DNA of 64,000 nt. It comes from Trochalopteron elliotii (taxonomy: Eukaryota > Chordata > Aves > Passeriformes > Leiothrichidae). A program made the translations under genes and the position numbers. Below, piece by piece: positions 12,956-24,400 of the stretch (positions within the stretch are counted from its first letter, which is position 1; the number at the start of each line of letters is the position of its first letter). The stretch covers positions 89,910 through 153,909 of the forward strand of contig JANPWX010000152.1 in assembly GCA_024734555.1 (NCBI GenBank). Direction: 5' to 3'. Below the pieces are notes generated by a model, which saw only the letters and a program-made list of their open reading frames with translations, searched no databases and was not told the origin of the DNA.

Positions 12956-13050
12956 TTATACTTTATATATATACTAGATATACTATATAGTATATATAGT
13001 GTACTATACTAAAGTATACTATATATACTTTATATAATTATAATATGATT
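12956..13050. repeat. Palindromic TA-rich microsatellite
   Basis: Almost pure A/T sequence made of TATA and TATACTATA-type words. It includes a perfect 18-bp palindrome, ATATACTAT/ATAGTATAT, at 12978-12995, and further overlapping inverted copies to about 13030. Such tracts can extrude cruciforms and are length-variable. No gene function is implied. Confidence 0.8.
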
Positions 13051-14811
13051 ATCCAGTATACCAAGCTTTTTCTATCTAAATTCCTTTGGCTGAGTTTAAA
13101 AAAGAGCAACAGGAAAATTTCTCAGTTCTCAAAGTCTGTTTATTTCCTAAAATGCTCTGTTTTGCAATTAATATTTGCACAAGGGTTGTTTGCTTTGTTG
13201 TACTTTCTAAAAATAATTCAAGTTGCAGGATCTATATTTTTAGAAATATTTGTGTTACTTTTATTTTTGAATAATTTTATATTAGCAGACATAATCATGC
13301 GGTCATTGTGGCCAGCAGGACTATGTGGCTTTTCCACTGCTCATATTAACAGAATATTTGGAAAGGGAGCATATTTGAGATGATTCTGACTTGGCCAAGA
13401 TTTATTTTGGAGTAATATTTAAAACAGAAGCAAAAAGAAAAACAAAAAAAAAGTGGAGTAAGCACCTGCTTGAGGACTCCTGTTTGCATTATTACACTTC
13501 TATGATCTGTTATTTGCATGACTCGTGTGGAAAGAGGGAGCCAGTTGTGACACGAGATGACAAAGTGCCACTGAATTCAGAAGCATGTGACAACATAAAC
13601 AAGCAGAGGACTGATCTGTTGTTTTTCAGCTGTGCTACAGCTGACAAGCAATCCCAGAGCTTTCCCTGGGGAAGCCTGTCCTTTTTGTGAGATGCAATTG
13701 ATTTAATCCTTGAGTGCACCTCTATCTCCTGACGAACACCGTCGGTCACGTACGTTTCCAGTGTGCACATCCAGCTTTTCTGGGCATCGTTTGTTCCTGG
13801 AAAAAGGGTGGTGCCAAAGGACACCATACACTGCTCTGAGACTCATCTCCTCCTGGTAAATATGGTGTGATTTAACACTAGAGGCTGGAAAATCCCAGAG
13901 CTTTACTGCGTTTCCATCTCAGTTCTTACAGTCATCCCTCTCTTTCCTTAAAATTAATTGTACAAGAAGCTTTACTGTAACTCTAAAAACAATTCCAACT
14001 CTCTTCTTTTAGTCTCAAACACCTGCATGCACGCGCAGATACGTGGGCACACATCAAATTCTGAAAATAAAGAAATCTGGATGATTTTCAGGCAGTCTCA
14101 CGATCTCAAATTGCTCTTTCTAAATGCACTGCTTTAAATAGGCAGCTTTCCTCTTCTGCATGGTTTCTCACTGAAGCAATGTTTGGTTGTACCAATTACG
14201 TGGCAGAATTCTTTCAAGCTGCTGTAAATATGAAAGTTTTATTAGTAGGTCAGTCATTCTGCTTTCCAAGCTCAGTTATGAAAGACGTGTAAATATAATT
14301 TTTTTTCCTGCATCGCCTTTTATTGGTTTTCTGCAAAATTCAAGAGTAGCAGAAGAAAACTTTTTGTGTGACTCAAGCTAATGAGAGGTGAATCTATCCT
14401 AATAGCCTGAGGAGATCACATGGATGTAACAGGGAAAGACACAAAAAGGTTTCATTTCCATTTAAAGGAAAAAAAAATCAAAGAGCAAATAAACTATCAC
14501 AACAAATATGTTTGACAATATTGTGTAAAATAGCCTTAAATGTTCCTGAAGTTCAGATCCTTTCATTTCACCAGGTCTTTTGCATTTTGCATGGTGCTGT
14601 AGCTGAAAAGCATTCCTTTGTTGATGTAACCTCAGTGCTGAAGTAAACCTTGCCACAAAGCCCTCGGTTTTCCTGTAGCTCAGGCAACAAACCCAGAACA
14701 CACTAGCACTGATTTACCATGGTTCTAATCAGCATTTCGCACATGGAAAACTCACCATGTGTTTCAGAACCCTTTGACACTCATCTCTTTCTAATATAAG
14801 TGCCTGTTTCT
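13051..14811. other. Non-coding unique DNA, AT-rich
   Basis: No gene was recognised. The open stretches around 13045-13383 and 13391-13690 (plus) and 13510-13827 (minus) are Phe/Leu/Lys-rich and fit AT-rich chance frames. A small CpG cluster lies at about 13730-13755 (GACGAACACCGTCGGTCACG). Confidence 0.5.
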
Positions 14812-14822
14812 CCCTCTGCTGG
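14812..14822. promoter_or_regulatory. CTCF core-motif candidate
   Basis: The sequence CCCTCTGCTGG equals the core of a common vertebrate CTCF site form (G-C-CCCTCTGCTGG-C), although the outer bases here are TT on the left and TT on the right. It adjoins the candidate enhancer block at 14880-15170, which would fit a boundary or loop anchor. Motif evidence only. Confidence 0.3.
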
Positions 14823-14879
14823 TTTCAGAATAAACGCCTTGTCAAAAAAAGAATTAGATTTTGACAGCTTTTTTCCTAT

Positions 14880-15170
14880 GGTTAATTGAGGTGATAGATA
14901 CACTTGACATTTATCTCGGTGCAGAAAAGAAGATTAAGACATATTTTTCTCCGTGCATTCTCTGTATTAGAGGAGGTCACTTTCCAGGGTCTTTTTAATA
15001 TGCCTGTGCAATTAATAGTGGTGATAATTCCACTCCATATCACAACCTCTTTAAAGTTCTCTTTCAAACTGACAGATAAAACTCTCTCTTCTGTACACAG
15101 GACTTGAATTAGACTAATCTTTTTCAAGTTTGCCCTGCAGGCCTTCCCCCGCCTCACAGTCCTGAAAATT
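14880..15170. promoter_or_regulatory. Candidate conserved non-coding element
   Basis: The block is non-repetitive and dense in developmental transcription-factor words: GCAATTAATAG (homeodomain) near 15008, TGACAGATAA at 15070-15079 (adjacent MEIS/TALE and GATA-type sites), and GTTAATTGAG at the left edge. Retained CpGs (ATCTCGGTGC, CTCCGTGC, CCCCGCC) support sequence constraint. A minus-strand open frame spans it, but its translation shows no domain. This is inferred, not proved. Confidence 0.28.
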
Positions 15171-15463
15171 AATACTGTCTGAAAAACACAAAGGATCTCG
15201 TGCTAACTCACTTAGTTCAAAGAAAATGAAAAAGAGTCATATTTCAGTTGCCTTTAATTATTCCCACTGAATTTTTGAGGGCGTCCCCCCTAAATTGTTA
15301 CTTTTGCCTTAATGCGATTTGAACGTTCCACTTGTTAAGTGTCCAAGCATATTGTGCAGGGCTTTCTGCTCCTTGTCATGCAGAGCAGCTCTCAAGATTT
15401 CCACAAAAATCACCAGATGAATGCAAAGTTTGGGATGCCCTGGCTTATGTAATGTGGTTATAT

Positions 15464-15490
15464 AATATTAATAATAATAATAATAATATC
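15464..15490. repeat. AAT trinucleotide microsatellite
   Basis: A run of ATT/AAT units (AATATTAATAATAATAATAA) with few interruptions. A similar short ATT run occurs at about 15668-15680. It is a simple repeat with no gene content. Confidence 0.8.
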
Positions 15491-17669
15491 CAGAGTGGAA
15501 TTAATTAATGCTTTTCAGAAGCCCCAACGATTAATTTGTACGGTTAAACCCTCTTAAGCAGAGATATTAAAAGATCAAAGCCCACATATCACCCTTTCAT
15601 ATCCACAAAAAAGAGTGCAGTTCACACATGCAGAGCTTTGGATTAAAGGCTGCTTCTCATGTAACATTATTATTATTATTTTAAAGGCTGGCATATAGAA
15701 ATAGTCTGTAAAACGATAAAATAATTATTTTCAAATGTTTTCCCAGATCTGCTGACGTTTTTTAATCTGTATTAATTACTTGGATTTGACATCAATAATT
15801 TTTTCACATCCCTTTTCCTGTTTGAAACATGATGTTCTGTGTGCTAATAGGTTCAGGGAACATGTTAGGTGGGCTCTTCCAAATGTGTTGCCTTTGGATG
15901 ACGCTTGAAGCTACTAAAATTCTGCATATTAGGTTACAGAGTGTATAAATATGGAAATATTAAAAAGGAATGTGTGGACTTTGGGAGAGTTTTATAAATG
16001 CCAAGTGCTTCTGCTGCTTTTCCCACAAAACTCTAGCTAACACTTGAGACTGGTGGTAGGTGCCAACATGTGCATGAATTATGTTTGAAGGGTGAAACAT
16101 CCAGCATGGATATGTTTCACTCCAGTTTTTAGGCTTAATTTTTGGAAAATATCTTCATTCCTCTTCTACTAATTGTTGACTTGGACCAGAAATCTGGCAG
16201 AGTTTTGAGTTGTGTTTGTTGGTCCCTAATGAGAAAAACAGTTGTGTTGAAGGTCCTTCTGATATGGAAAGTGTTTCAGTATTTATCAAAGGATTTTGTT
16301 TGATGCTTTTGTTTGAGACCTGTTTAGCTCCCAGTTCTGATCCTGTCAGCAATCCCACAGACTGGGATCACCCAAAATGTATCCAAAATGTGACAGTCCA
16401 CACTTGGAAACTGGAGTTTTTAGATTCTTATTGCTGTTCTGCATTGTAGATCTATGCAAAATAATTTTGGGTAAGCACTTCTTAACTAACCTTTTGTCTC
16501 CAGATTCTCATACCTCCAAAAAGCGCCTGGATGGATTTTAGTTTAATCCAGAAATTCATTTCGATTTTTCCATAGATATTTCTTGAAAGAAAAGTTACCA
16601 AAACCTGAAGTTAGGGAGAGTATTTGCATTCCCATTGTCAGTCCTTTTTAATCTGTGTTTCCAGCAGATGCTCATCCATTTCATGCTCATGAGGAAATTA
16701 CCAGGACTTTGACACAGAGTTGCTTGCTGCTGTTTCCATGGAAACAAAAAACTTTGGATTAAAGGTTAATATAGAAGCATTATGTGTGTGTATAATAAAT
16801 ATATCCACATGTATGGTGTGAGAAAAGGTTTCTTCTGTGGAACTCTGTGCAGTGTAAAGGGCAAAACTGGCACAGCTCTTTTGACTTTTGACTGATAAAT
16901 GAAGACCTGTCAGCAGGAAACCCCAGATCTCTCCATTCAGGAATCTGTATGTTACCTGCCTGTTGTGACCTGAAATGAGGGGTTAAATTATAAAACTAAG
17001 GATTTACTTATGTTTGGTAGACAGGTCAATGCAAAATGCTTTTTTTTTTTTATCCACAGAAAAACGTGTTTGTGATAGTTATTGCTCTTGTATATTAGGG
17101 TTATATTGAGGATCTGAGCTTCTGTAGGGCTAAAAGTATCTGGGATTTTCTTTCTTACCCTGCATGGGCAGTTTATTTGGGAGCTGAGTTTTTGTTTGTT
17201 TTGTTCTTTGTTTTGAAGAAGGACTTTTTTTTTGTGCGTGGTTGGAATCTTTTTTTAATGTAGGGGGAGTTGATATTCTTGTTTAGTTCTGCGTGGGCTT
17301 TTCTTTCTGTTTTTTTTTTCTCATTTGTTTGCTTTGTTTTGGTTGATTTCATTGGTTGTTTGCAGTTAATTCATGTCATTACCATTTTAGCAAACTAAAC
17401 TGCTTGGGGATTACACAATCTCCTGTGCCATCCTTAGAATATGAGCGAAGGAAAAGAGCCTTGAATTACTTTTAGGTAAAGCTCAATGCAACTTTGATAC
17501 ATATATGGAAATATGACATATTTTAGAATATACATGTTAACTCCATTTAATCAATATGATGTAGGGTGCCAGTTCACTTTGACATTTGTTTGAATGCCAA
17601 TAGAAAAATTTCTCAAATATTTTGGTGTCACAAAACTGGTCAATGCAGGTGGCTTTATTTCCCTGGAAT

Positions 17670-17692
17670 GTTGTTTTTTTTTTTTTTTTTGT
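17670..17692. repeat. Poly-T tract
   Basis: About 18 consecutive T residues, preceded by GTTG and followed by GTTTCC. No flanking sequence looks like a retrocopy whose poly-A tail this could be. Confidence 0.75.
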
Positions 17693-18494
17693 TTCCATGC
17701 CTTATTTTAATAGATAATGATCTTCCAAACCTGCCATTATTTTTTTTTTGCCCTAGTGATCTCCAGATTTTAGAAATGCAACACTTTGTGTTAGATTTTG
17801 AATGCAGGTGCCAAAACACGATTAAGTTACATCAGCCTGTGGGTAGCTGATGCACAGGGCCCTGTGTGTATTTTTACTGCAGTTCTCAATTCTCAAGAGT
17901 GAGAAAATGAAAAAAAATATGCTTTTGAGTGATATTTTTTGAGGATGATACCTACTCTGGAACCAGAACATGTTCAACTCCTTTTTACCTCATTAGTAGA
18001 TGTTTCCTTTACTTTTTGTCTCCAGCTGGCAGGCAAAAAGATACACTCCTAATTTCCTGTGTTTCCACTCTCTAAGGAATGCTGAAATTGATGGTCCTTG
18101 CACTTGTTTTCACTGTGGGATTGTTTTATTGAATCAGAGCAAGAAAGGCACTTGGCACTTTGTGATTTAGCATCAGCTCTCAAGTTTTTTGATGATGGTT
18201 CATGTCCTGCCTCCGAGAAATTCGGTTGCTTCTTCTGATGGAATTGAAGGCTAAAAAGGGATATATGACTCATTTTAAAAAGGGAAGACAAGTTTCAATT
18301 ATCTCTAGAGAGGTCAATATCTGTCTCTTAAAACTCTGGAGAGGCTGAAATCCTGAACGTTGCTCATCGAGTGCCAGCTTCTTTGGTCACAGCTGCACGG
18401 AAACAATTTTTAACTCTGGGCTGTGGCACAGGAAAGAGTGCCAAACCATAATGCAAAGATACCTGTGTCCTTTCTCTTCTCTTTAAATAATTAA

Positions 18495-18695
18495 ATGTGC
18501 CAGGGGAGGTTTAGGTTGGGTATCAGGAAAAGGTTCTTCCCCCAGAGGGTGGAGGGGCATTGACCAGGCTTCCCAGGGAATGGGAATAGCACCAGCCTGA
18601 CAGAGGCTATGTCACCTTCTGGGATGATTTTTGAGTTGTCCCATGCAGGATCAGGAGCTGGACTCAATTCTTGTAGGATATTCTCTGATTCTACC
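18495..18695 (+). mobile_element. CR1 LINE 3' fragment, plus strand
   Basis: The text follows the 3' untranslated part of avian CR1 elements. It opens with CCAGGGGAGGTTTAGGTTGG and the ATCAGGAAAA...TTCTTC block, then CCCAGAGGGTGG, then the GGCTTCCCAGGGAA block. It ends with GAGCTGGACTC and a GGATATTCTCTGATTCTACC tail resembling the CR1 terminal octamer repeat. It is 5'-truncated, as most CR1 insertions are, contains no reverse-transcriptase sequence and is diverged. It is an inactive relic. Confidence 0.88.
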
Positions 18696-21025
18696 TCCCC
18701 TTATGCCTTAATAAACAATATTTATGATGCTCCAGTGCAATTGATGCTGTGAGTGTTTAGGCAGCATGTACAAAATTTGTTGGCTTCTGTTTCTCAAGGA
18801 AAACATGCTAATGCTGTCTGGTTTTTCAAGTAAAAAAAATGAATTGGGTTGGCAAGAGGATGATTGCCATGGGACACCTGGAAACCATGACTCCAAACTC
18901 TTCTCTTGAATTACTCTGCCCAGGTAATTTCAGTGCTTTATTCTCCTATTTACATCCACAGCTGAGGTAATACTGCTCGGCAGAGATGTAATAGGTTAAA
19001 AGCATTTTTAAACCCTAAGACAGAAGGAACCATGCAAGAAGAAAGTGTTGCACATTCTTTGTCAAAATTGGGTGCGTGCACCTTCTCTGTGACATTTTGA
19101 AGGCATGAATCAAGTCCTAGCAGTACCTCCAGGGGGTATCTTTAACTAGATAAACAGTAAAGCAGATGACAATAAAAGTAATTTTATTTCAACTCCTTTT
19201 GGGATTAAATACCCCTGAGATTCAAGGCATTATATATCAGGATTTGAAAAAGCCTAACAGATGTGGGGAGACACTGTTACCATTTATTTTCTGGGTTATG
19301 TTTAAAATCTGATTGTTCCTCTTTTTGGCTAAATGGGCATCCCATCATGTCCCCAGGCACTCAGCCACCTCTGCAGCCTGGTAGGGAGGAAACAGCTGCC
19401 TTGGTTGTACCTCACCAGAGGGATTTAAGCCTTGGGAGGGAAGAGGAAAGTAAATTTTTCTGTCCCACAGAAAAAAGGTGAGATTAATTCACGTTTTCTC
19501 GTTTCTGTTATGCTGGCAGTTGTGTGGTTCAGGGTGCCCAGTCTAAACAACTTTTCAGGGCAGACAAAAGTGACCCTGTGGCTTCCTGTGTCACCCCTAG
19601 GGATGGAGTAGGAGCCCTTCTTAATTATATGTGAAACTACCATGTCCAAATGATGGCGTGGGGCTGAGTTCTATTAAGTTGAAATAGGAATTAAATAACA
19701 TAGAAAATTGTATTTCTAGCTGCTGCTTTTCTGGTACAGGGCATCAGAGAAAGGAGGGAGGAAAAAGAAAGCAAAATGAAATGGAAAAAACAAAAATAGA
19801 CTATAGAAGAAGATTCTCCAAGTACCTCTCCCTCTAGTCTTACCAGAAATCTGGTTGGTGTGTGTTTGTTTGAGATGAAAAATCATGTTTTGGCAAACAC
19901 TGGCCAAAGTCTCCGTGTTGTTAGTCTGACTTCATGAAAAAAACAGATCAGGATCTCAAGCTAGCAGATGTTCCTCTGTCCATTAAAATTCCTGCTGTTG
20001 GAATTGTAACAAGGAAAGAACACGTAGGTGAGGTTTTAACCATCCAGTGCTGGTTAATGTGGTAAGTTGTAGATGAACACATGTTCCATCTTTGATGAAG
20101 TCACAGACACTCCCAAGGACCTGGTCTGTTCATTTTCTACCATGTAGTTTATTGCTGAGAGGGAAAAATAGACAGACCCTTTTATTTTTTATCTAATTCA
20201 AGAAATAACTTTTTTAAAGAACTGTTATCTTTGCAAACAAATGCTTTTTTTTTTTGTTTCAATTGTTTGCTTTTCAAAATGGGTTAAAACTGAAGGCTTA
20301 AGCATCAAAAAACCATTGTTTCAGATAAAGCAAAATATTTAATTCTGAGTAAACTTGTTGCTGTTTAGGTTATCTCATCACTGGAAAAATAAATTTACAT
20401 CTGTCTACTTGGGACTATTTCAGGACATTTCAAAATTTAAATTATCTTTACACGGAGAAGTTTAGATCCCTTAAATGTAAGATGCCAAAACTGTAGTCCC
20501 TACCTCCTTAAGGACTTTTTTTGGAGTTCTAGCCAAAAATCTGTCCATCATAGTTAAAGTTGTCACAATTTTGGATGCCCTATTCACACCATCAAATTCT
20601 GCTCGAAAAGTTCGATGCTAGAGGTTATGCTTCCAAAATCAACTACTTAAATTCCTCCCTGCCATCTTGAGGAAATTTGTCAATGTGCTCTGAGATGAAA
20701 TCCCAAGATAATTTTGCCAATAGGGGCAACACTGACAATTCTCACTTCCAGGCTCGAACAGTCTTTTCAGCCAAAAATCGAGTTTATTCAGCTCCTCACT
20801 TGTGAGTGCTTTCACAACTCAGCTTTTGTCCTTTGGCTGGTTTCAGTCTGCTTCCTTCATTTGTCAGAGCTGTATATAATTTTTAGAGAGCCTCGAGTGT
20901 CCCAGGCTGACAATAGGAATGATATCATCTTGTTGTAGTAGAGCAACATCAAAGGGTTTTTAAAATACTCCGCAGTCATTGCTTATCTTACAAGGAGATC
21001 ATTATCATTGCTCCTGTTCTACACA
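18696..21025. other. Non-coding unique DNA, nothing recognised
   Basis: No gene, RNA gene or identifiable transposon was seen. Purine-rich runs occur around 19735-19800. Short chance frames only. Confidence 0.55.
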
Positions 21026-21735
21026 TGCTTAAGTGGATGCAGCAATTTGGTTAAAAGATTGAGGCATATTTCTATCTTATTTTAAAGTAGGTTTGATCCA
21101 GAGCTCGGCGTACGAGCCTTTTATTTAGCTCCAGGCTTTTGATGAATTTATGGGTGGTGGTTTAACCTGATGCATTGCCTGATGGGGTGTCTGTTCCTCC
21201 TCAGGCCATGTCTGTCCTCAAACATGTGCTCCAAGATTTGTCCCAGGCTGCTCAAAAAGGCTGCTATGTGCAACAGGATGGCATGCCCAACAACTGCCCT
21301 CAGCCTCATGGGATTAACCCTGGGAGGACCCTCCCTAAAAGCAGCTCTGTGCCACACTGCACCCCCAGGGATACCAGACACACAGTGGTACCTGCTTAAG
21401 TGGATGCAGCAATTTGGTTAAAAGATTGAGGCATATTTACATCTTACTTTAAAGCAGTTTTGATCTGGAGCTCAGCATATGAGCCTTTTATGTAGCTCCA
21501 GGCTTTTGATGAACTTATGGGTGGTGGTTTAACCTGATGGGGTGTCTGTTCCTCCTCAGGCCATGTCTGTCCTCAAACATGTGCCCGAAGATTTGTCCCA
21601 GGCTGCTCAAGAAGGCTGCTGCCACGTGTGGCCCAATAATTGTCCTCAGCCTCATGGGATTTACCCTGGGAGGACCCTCCCTAAAAGCAGCTCTGTGCCA
21701 TGCTACACCCCCAGGGACACGAGACAGAGTGTGGT
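21026..21735. repeat. Two-copy tandem duplication, unit about 367 bp
   Basis: The unit begins TGCTTAAGTGGATGCAGC at 21026 and again at 21393, giving a 367-bp period. Copy two runs to about 21735. The copies look about 85-90% identical. Copy two lacks 12 bp after TTTAACCTGATG and a further 9 bp in the middle. Each copy carries an open frame including Met-Ser-Val-Leu-Lys-His-Val and a Pro-Lys-Ser-Ser-Ser-Val-Pro stretch, and both internal deletions are multiples of three. The substitutions include several amino-acid changes, and a second frame is also open, so coding is not supported. I could not assign the unit to a known transposon. Confidence 0.85.
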
Positions 21736-23484
21736 GAATAATGCCTCAAGTCAACCTTTTCCTGATCTACTTACAACCCAGTAACCTTAATTTATTCCTG
21801 TGTTTGGAAAAGCAGCAGCACCCAGCAGTGCACTCCTCATTCAGGGGTGCTGGCTGATAAATTTTGCACTTGGCACCGCAGGTACCATTTTTCTTGTTGA
21901 TAAAGGCACCCGTGGCATTTAATGTAATGGAAGTCATAAAACCATTATTGAAAACCTCTGTAATTTGATCAGAGAGAGAATCACCCCTGAATACTCACTG
22001 GTGAACCCGGGCTTGCACCACACAATTATTTTATGGCACTTAGTTTCCTAAATGACAATATATTTTCTTCATTTACAGACAGGTTTACCTTGTGTTTTAT
22101 TGGAAGGCTTGTGTACTGTATCATGGGATTATTGGTCTCAGACTGTGCTGCATCTCTCAGCAAAGACAAGTGTTGCAGTCACTGCTACAGAATTAATGCT
22201 ATTGATCAGTAATAGCTGAACATAGCTGGATTTTTGTAGGGCATAAAGGCAATGCTGGAGCCCAATTCGATTTCCTGATGTAATTTAGGTGATGAAACTT
22301 CACCTAGGAATTCCTGCATTGATGCTCTTAATTTGCAGCTAAACAGGATCATATGTTTCAGGAGTTTCCACAGCTGTCTTGCTGGTGGCTCTGTGGTCAG
22401 GTTTAGCCATTAACATGAGCTCATGGTTTGTAGAATAACTTGTCTTGCACAGCTTTAATTTTTCTTATTACTGAAAGTGGGTACAGATTGTTACCAGACA
22501 GAATTATATGGACTCCCCAAGCCTTTTTTTCTCTAGTTTTGTGATGATTTCTGGTTCATCTTTGCAGCACAGGCTTCTCCCCAAGTATTTATTCCTGTAG
22601 GAGCTTCAGGGATGTTTCTGAAAACAAAGAACATCCAGAGTCCCAAGGGACAGCCTGCATATGCTCCAAATTATTGGTCCTGTGAGGAGAGGGGGGAATT
22701 TATTTTTTTTTGGCTGCTCCTGACCAGCAGGATTAATTTTTTTGGTGGTCTCAATATTGCCTAGAGCTTTCCTGCTCTTCTGTGACTTGGAGAACATCTG
22801 AAGTCTCTGTGTTTTCTTGTATGCTCTGTGCAATGCCCTGGCAGAAATCAACAGCCTGAAATCTCATGGCCTGACTGTGTGATAATGGAAGAAATAAACC
22901 AAATAATTCTCCCAGCTAGAGGAGAATATTGCTTGAGAGGTTTGTGCAAGTGTCAGTCAGAGATGGAGGCAGCAAATAAAGAGCTGCCAGTTTCATGCTG
23001 GAACAGACTCAGGAAGTTATATTGTGACTTAAAAAAAGGGATTTTTTTGCTGTTTTTACCTTGATTTTCTATTGTTTAATAATGTCTTCTAGCATTAATC
23101 TTTCATTCTCCCCAGCCTGTGTACCTATAAGCTTTGTAAATATTTCACAATTTTTCTTTGTGCATGCTGTCTACATACCCTGGGAGTGTGGGCATTTCAC
23201 TGGGCCTTCAAAAAAACACCTGTGTTCAAACATTGTTCTAAGGATAAAATGATTCTAAGGGGGGTTTTAAAACCCTGAGTATCTTGGGAAGATTATATTA
23301 TTTGTTTATTTGCATGAATTGTTTATGAGTGATATTAATCCCTATTTAGAAAGCAGGAATTGATCTAAATCCTGTGCGGGTAAGGATATATGGAAAATAC
23401 AATTTACAGTGCTTTGAAACCAGGTTCTTCATAGTGGTACACACTGGAAGGATGAGATACAACAGGCAGAAATTAAAATAAACC
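21736..23484. other. Non-coding unique DNA, nothing recognised
   Basis: No coding gene or known repeat was identified. A 7-bp inverted repeat, TAGGTGA/TCACCTA, with a 7-nt spacer sits at 22286-22306. Confidence 0.55.
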
Positions 23485-23630
23485 TGCCTGAGTTGGATAT
23501 CAGGAGAAGTTTTTTCCCCTTTGGCACACTGAGACAGTGGAGCAGTTTCTCAGAGCAATCTCCAACCCTGGAGTGTTTCAGGACACATTGGTTGGACTTA
23601 AAGACCTCGTGAGCTCCCTATAATCCATAT
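23485..23630 (+). mobile_element. CR1 LINE 3' fragment, plus strand, degraded
   Basis: Several CR1 3'-end blocks are recognisable in order: GAGTTGGATATCAGGAGAAG, then a TTTTTTCCCC pyrimidine block, then GAGACAGTGGAGCAG, CAACCCTGGAGTGTTTCAGG, and finally GGTTGGACTTAAAGACCTCG. The order and orientation match a plus-strand CR1 fragment. The terminal octamer is lost or unreadable. It is non-coding and inactive. Confidence 0.75.
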
Positions 23631-24129
23631 TTCCAGCCCCAGGTATGTCATGATCCCAGTCAAGACACCACAATGACAGATTCTGCCCCACATACTCAGC
23701 TCTGTAACAAGCTACGATGACAATTCATTGTTACAAAATTAATAAGTTGCTGCTTTATGGTAGTTTCCTACCTCAAATTTACAATTGTATTGCTTTTTCT
23801 CGTGGTAATTAAATAAGAGTCTGCTCTGGATGAATTACTGTAAGATGCCCTGTGTTGATTGAATTCCAACTTTTCAAATATATGCTTGCCTAAGAAAAAT
23901 GCTCAGGTGGTTTCCTTAGAATGGGGGTGGTGGGGAAATTAAAAATATATTTCTCTACCAAACTGAGATACCCAGAGAAACCTTCAGGTAGTGATAAACC
24001 ACTTTTTCTCTTATTTTCACAAATTTAGGTGGGTTGAAATGGTATTCTAGACCTTTCAAAAAACTATCTGAGATGGAAAAGATGTCATCTCCAGACAATT
24101 TCATTCTTTTTATTTATACTCTTCATAGA
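23631..24129. other. Non-coding spacer between two CR1 fragments
   Basis: Unique AT-rich DNA lying between a plus-strand and a minus-strand CR1 fragment. No gene or other feature was recognised. Confidence 0.5.
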
Positions 24130-24400
24130 GATGCCCCAAAGGGAAAGAAGTTTTGACTCAATCACTTCCCTGGACAGTCTGTTCTAGGGCTTGACCACCT
24201 TTTTCTTGAAATGGCTTGTTTTTTCCCCTAATATGCAATCTAAACCTCCCCTGTCACAACATGAGGACTTTTCCTTTCATCCTGTTCTTTGTTACCTGGG
24301 AGAAGATCCAGGGAGAAACCCAGCTCCCTCAGTCACTCATCAGGGTGCTGATCTTTCTCCCCCTCCCCTGCTCCCACTCTCTGGAAAGCAGAATGAATAA
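24130..24400 (-). mobile_element. CR1 LINE fragment, minus strand
   Basis: Read on the plus strand this is antisense CR1: TCCCTGGACAGTCTGTTCTA, GCTTGACCACC, CCTAATATGCAATCTAAACC, TCCCCTGTCACAACATGAGG, GTTACCTGGGAGAAGA, and CCCAGCTCCCTCAGTCACTC in the family order. The element lies head-to-head with the plus-strand fragment at 23485-23630, about 500 bp away. The extreme 3' end is not recognisable at the left edge, so that boundary is approximate. Reverse transcriptase is absent. It is a relic. Confidence 0.9.

Larger units (their letters stand above)
15171..18494. other. Non-coding AT-rich DNA with homeodomain-type words
   Basis: No gene or recognised transposon was found. Scattered TAATTA-like words and POU-like ATTTGCAT occur, as expected in AT-rich DNA, but are denser around 15270-15990. 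T-runs occur near 17040, 17225, 17310 and 17672-17691. Confidence 0.5.

Noticed and set aside
15464..15490. AAT repeat as a regulatory array
   Set aside because: It is a plain trinucleotide microsatellite, and TAATTA-like matches in it are trivial.
21170..21784. Tandem open frames as a small repeated gene
   Set aside because: Two overlapping frames are open in each copy and the copies differ by several amino-acid changes, as expected for non-coding DNA with mid GC content.
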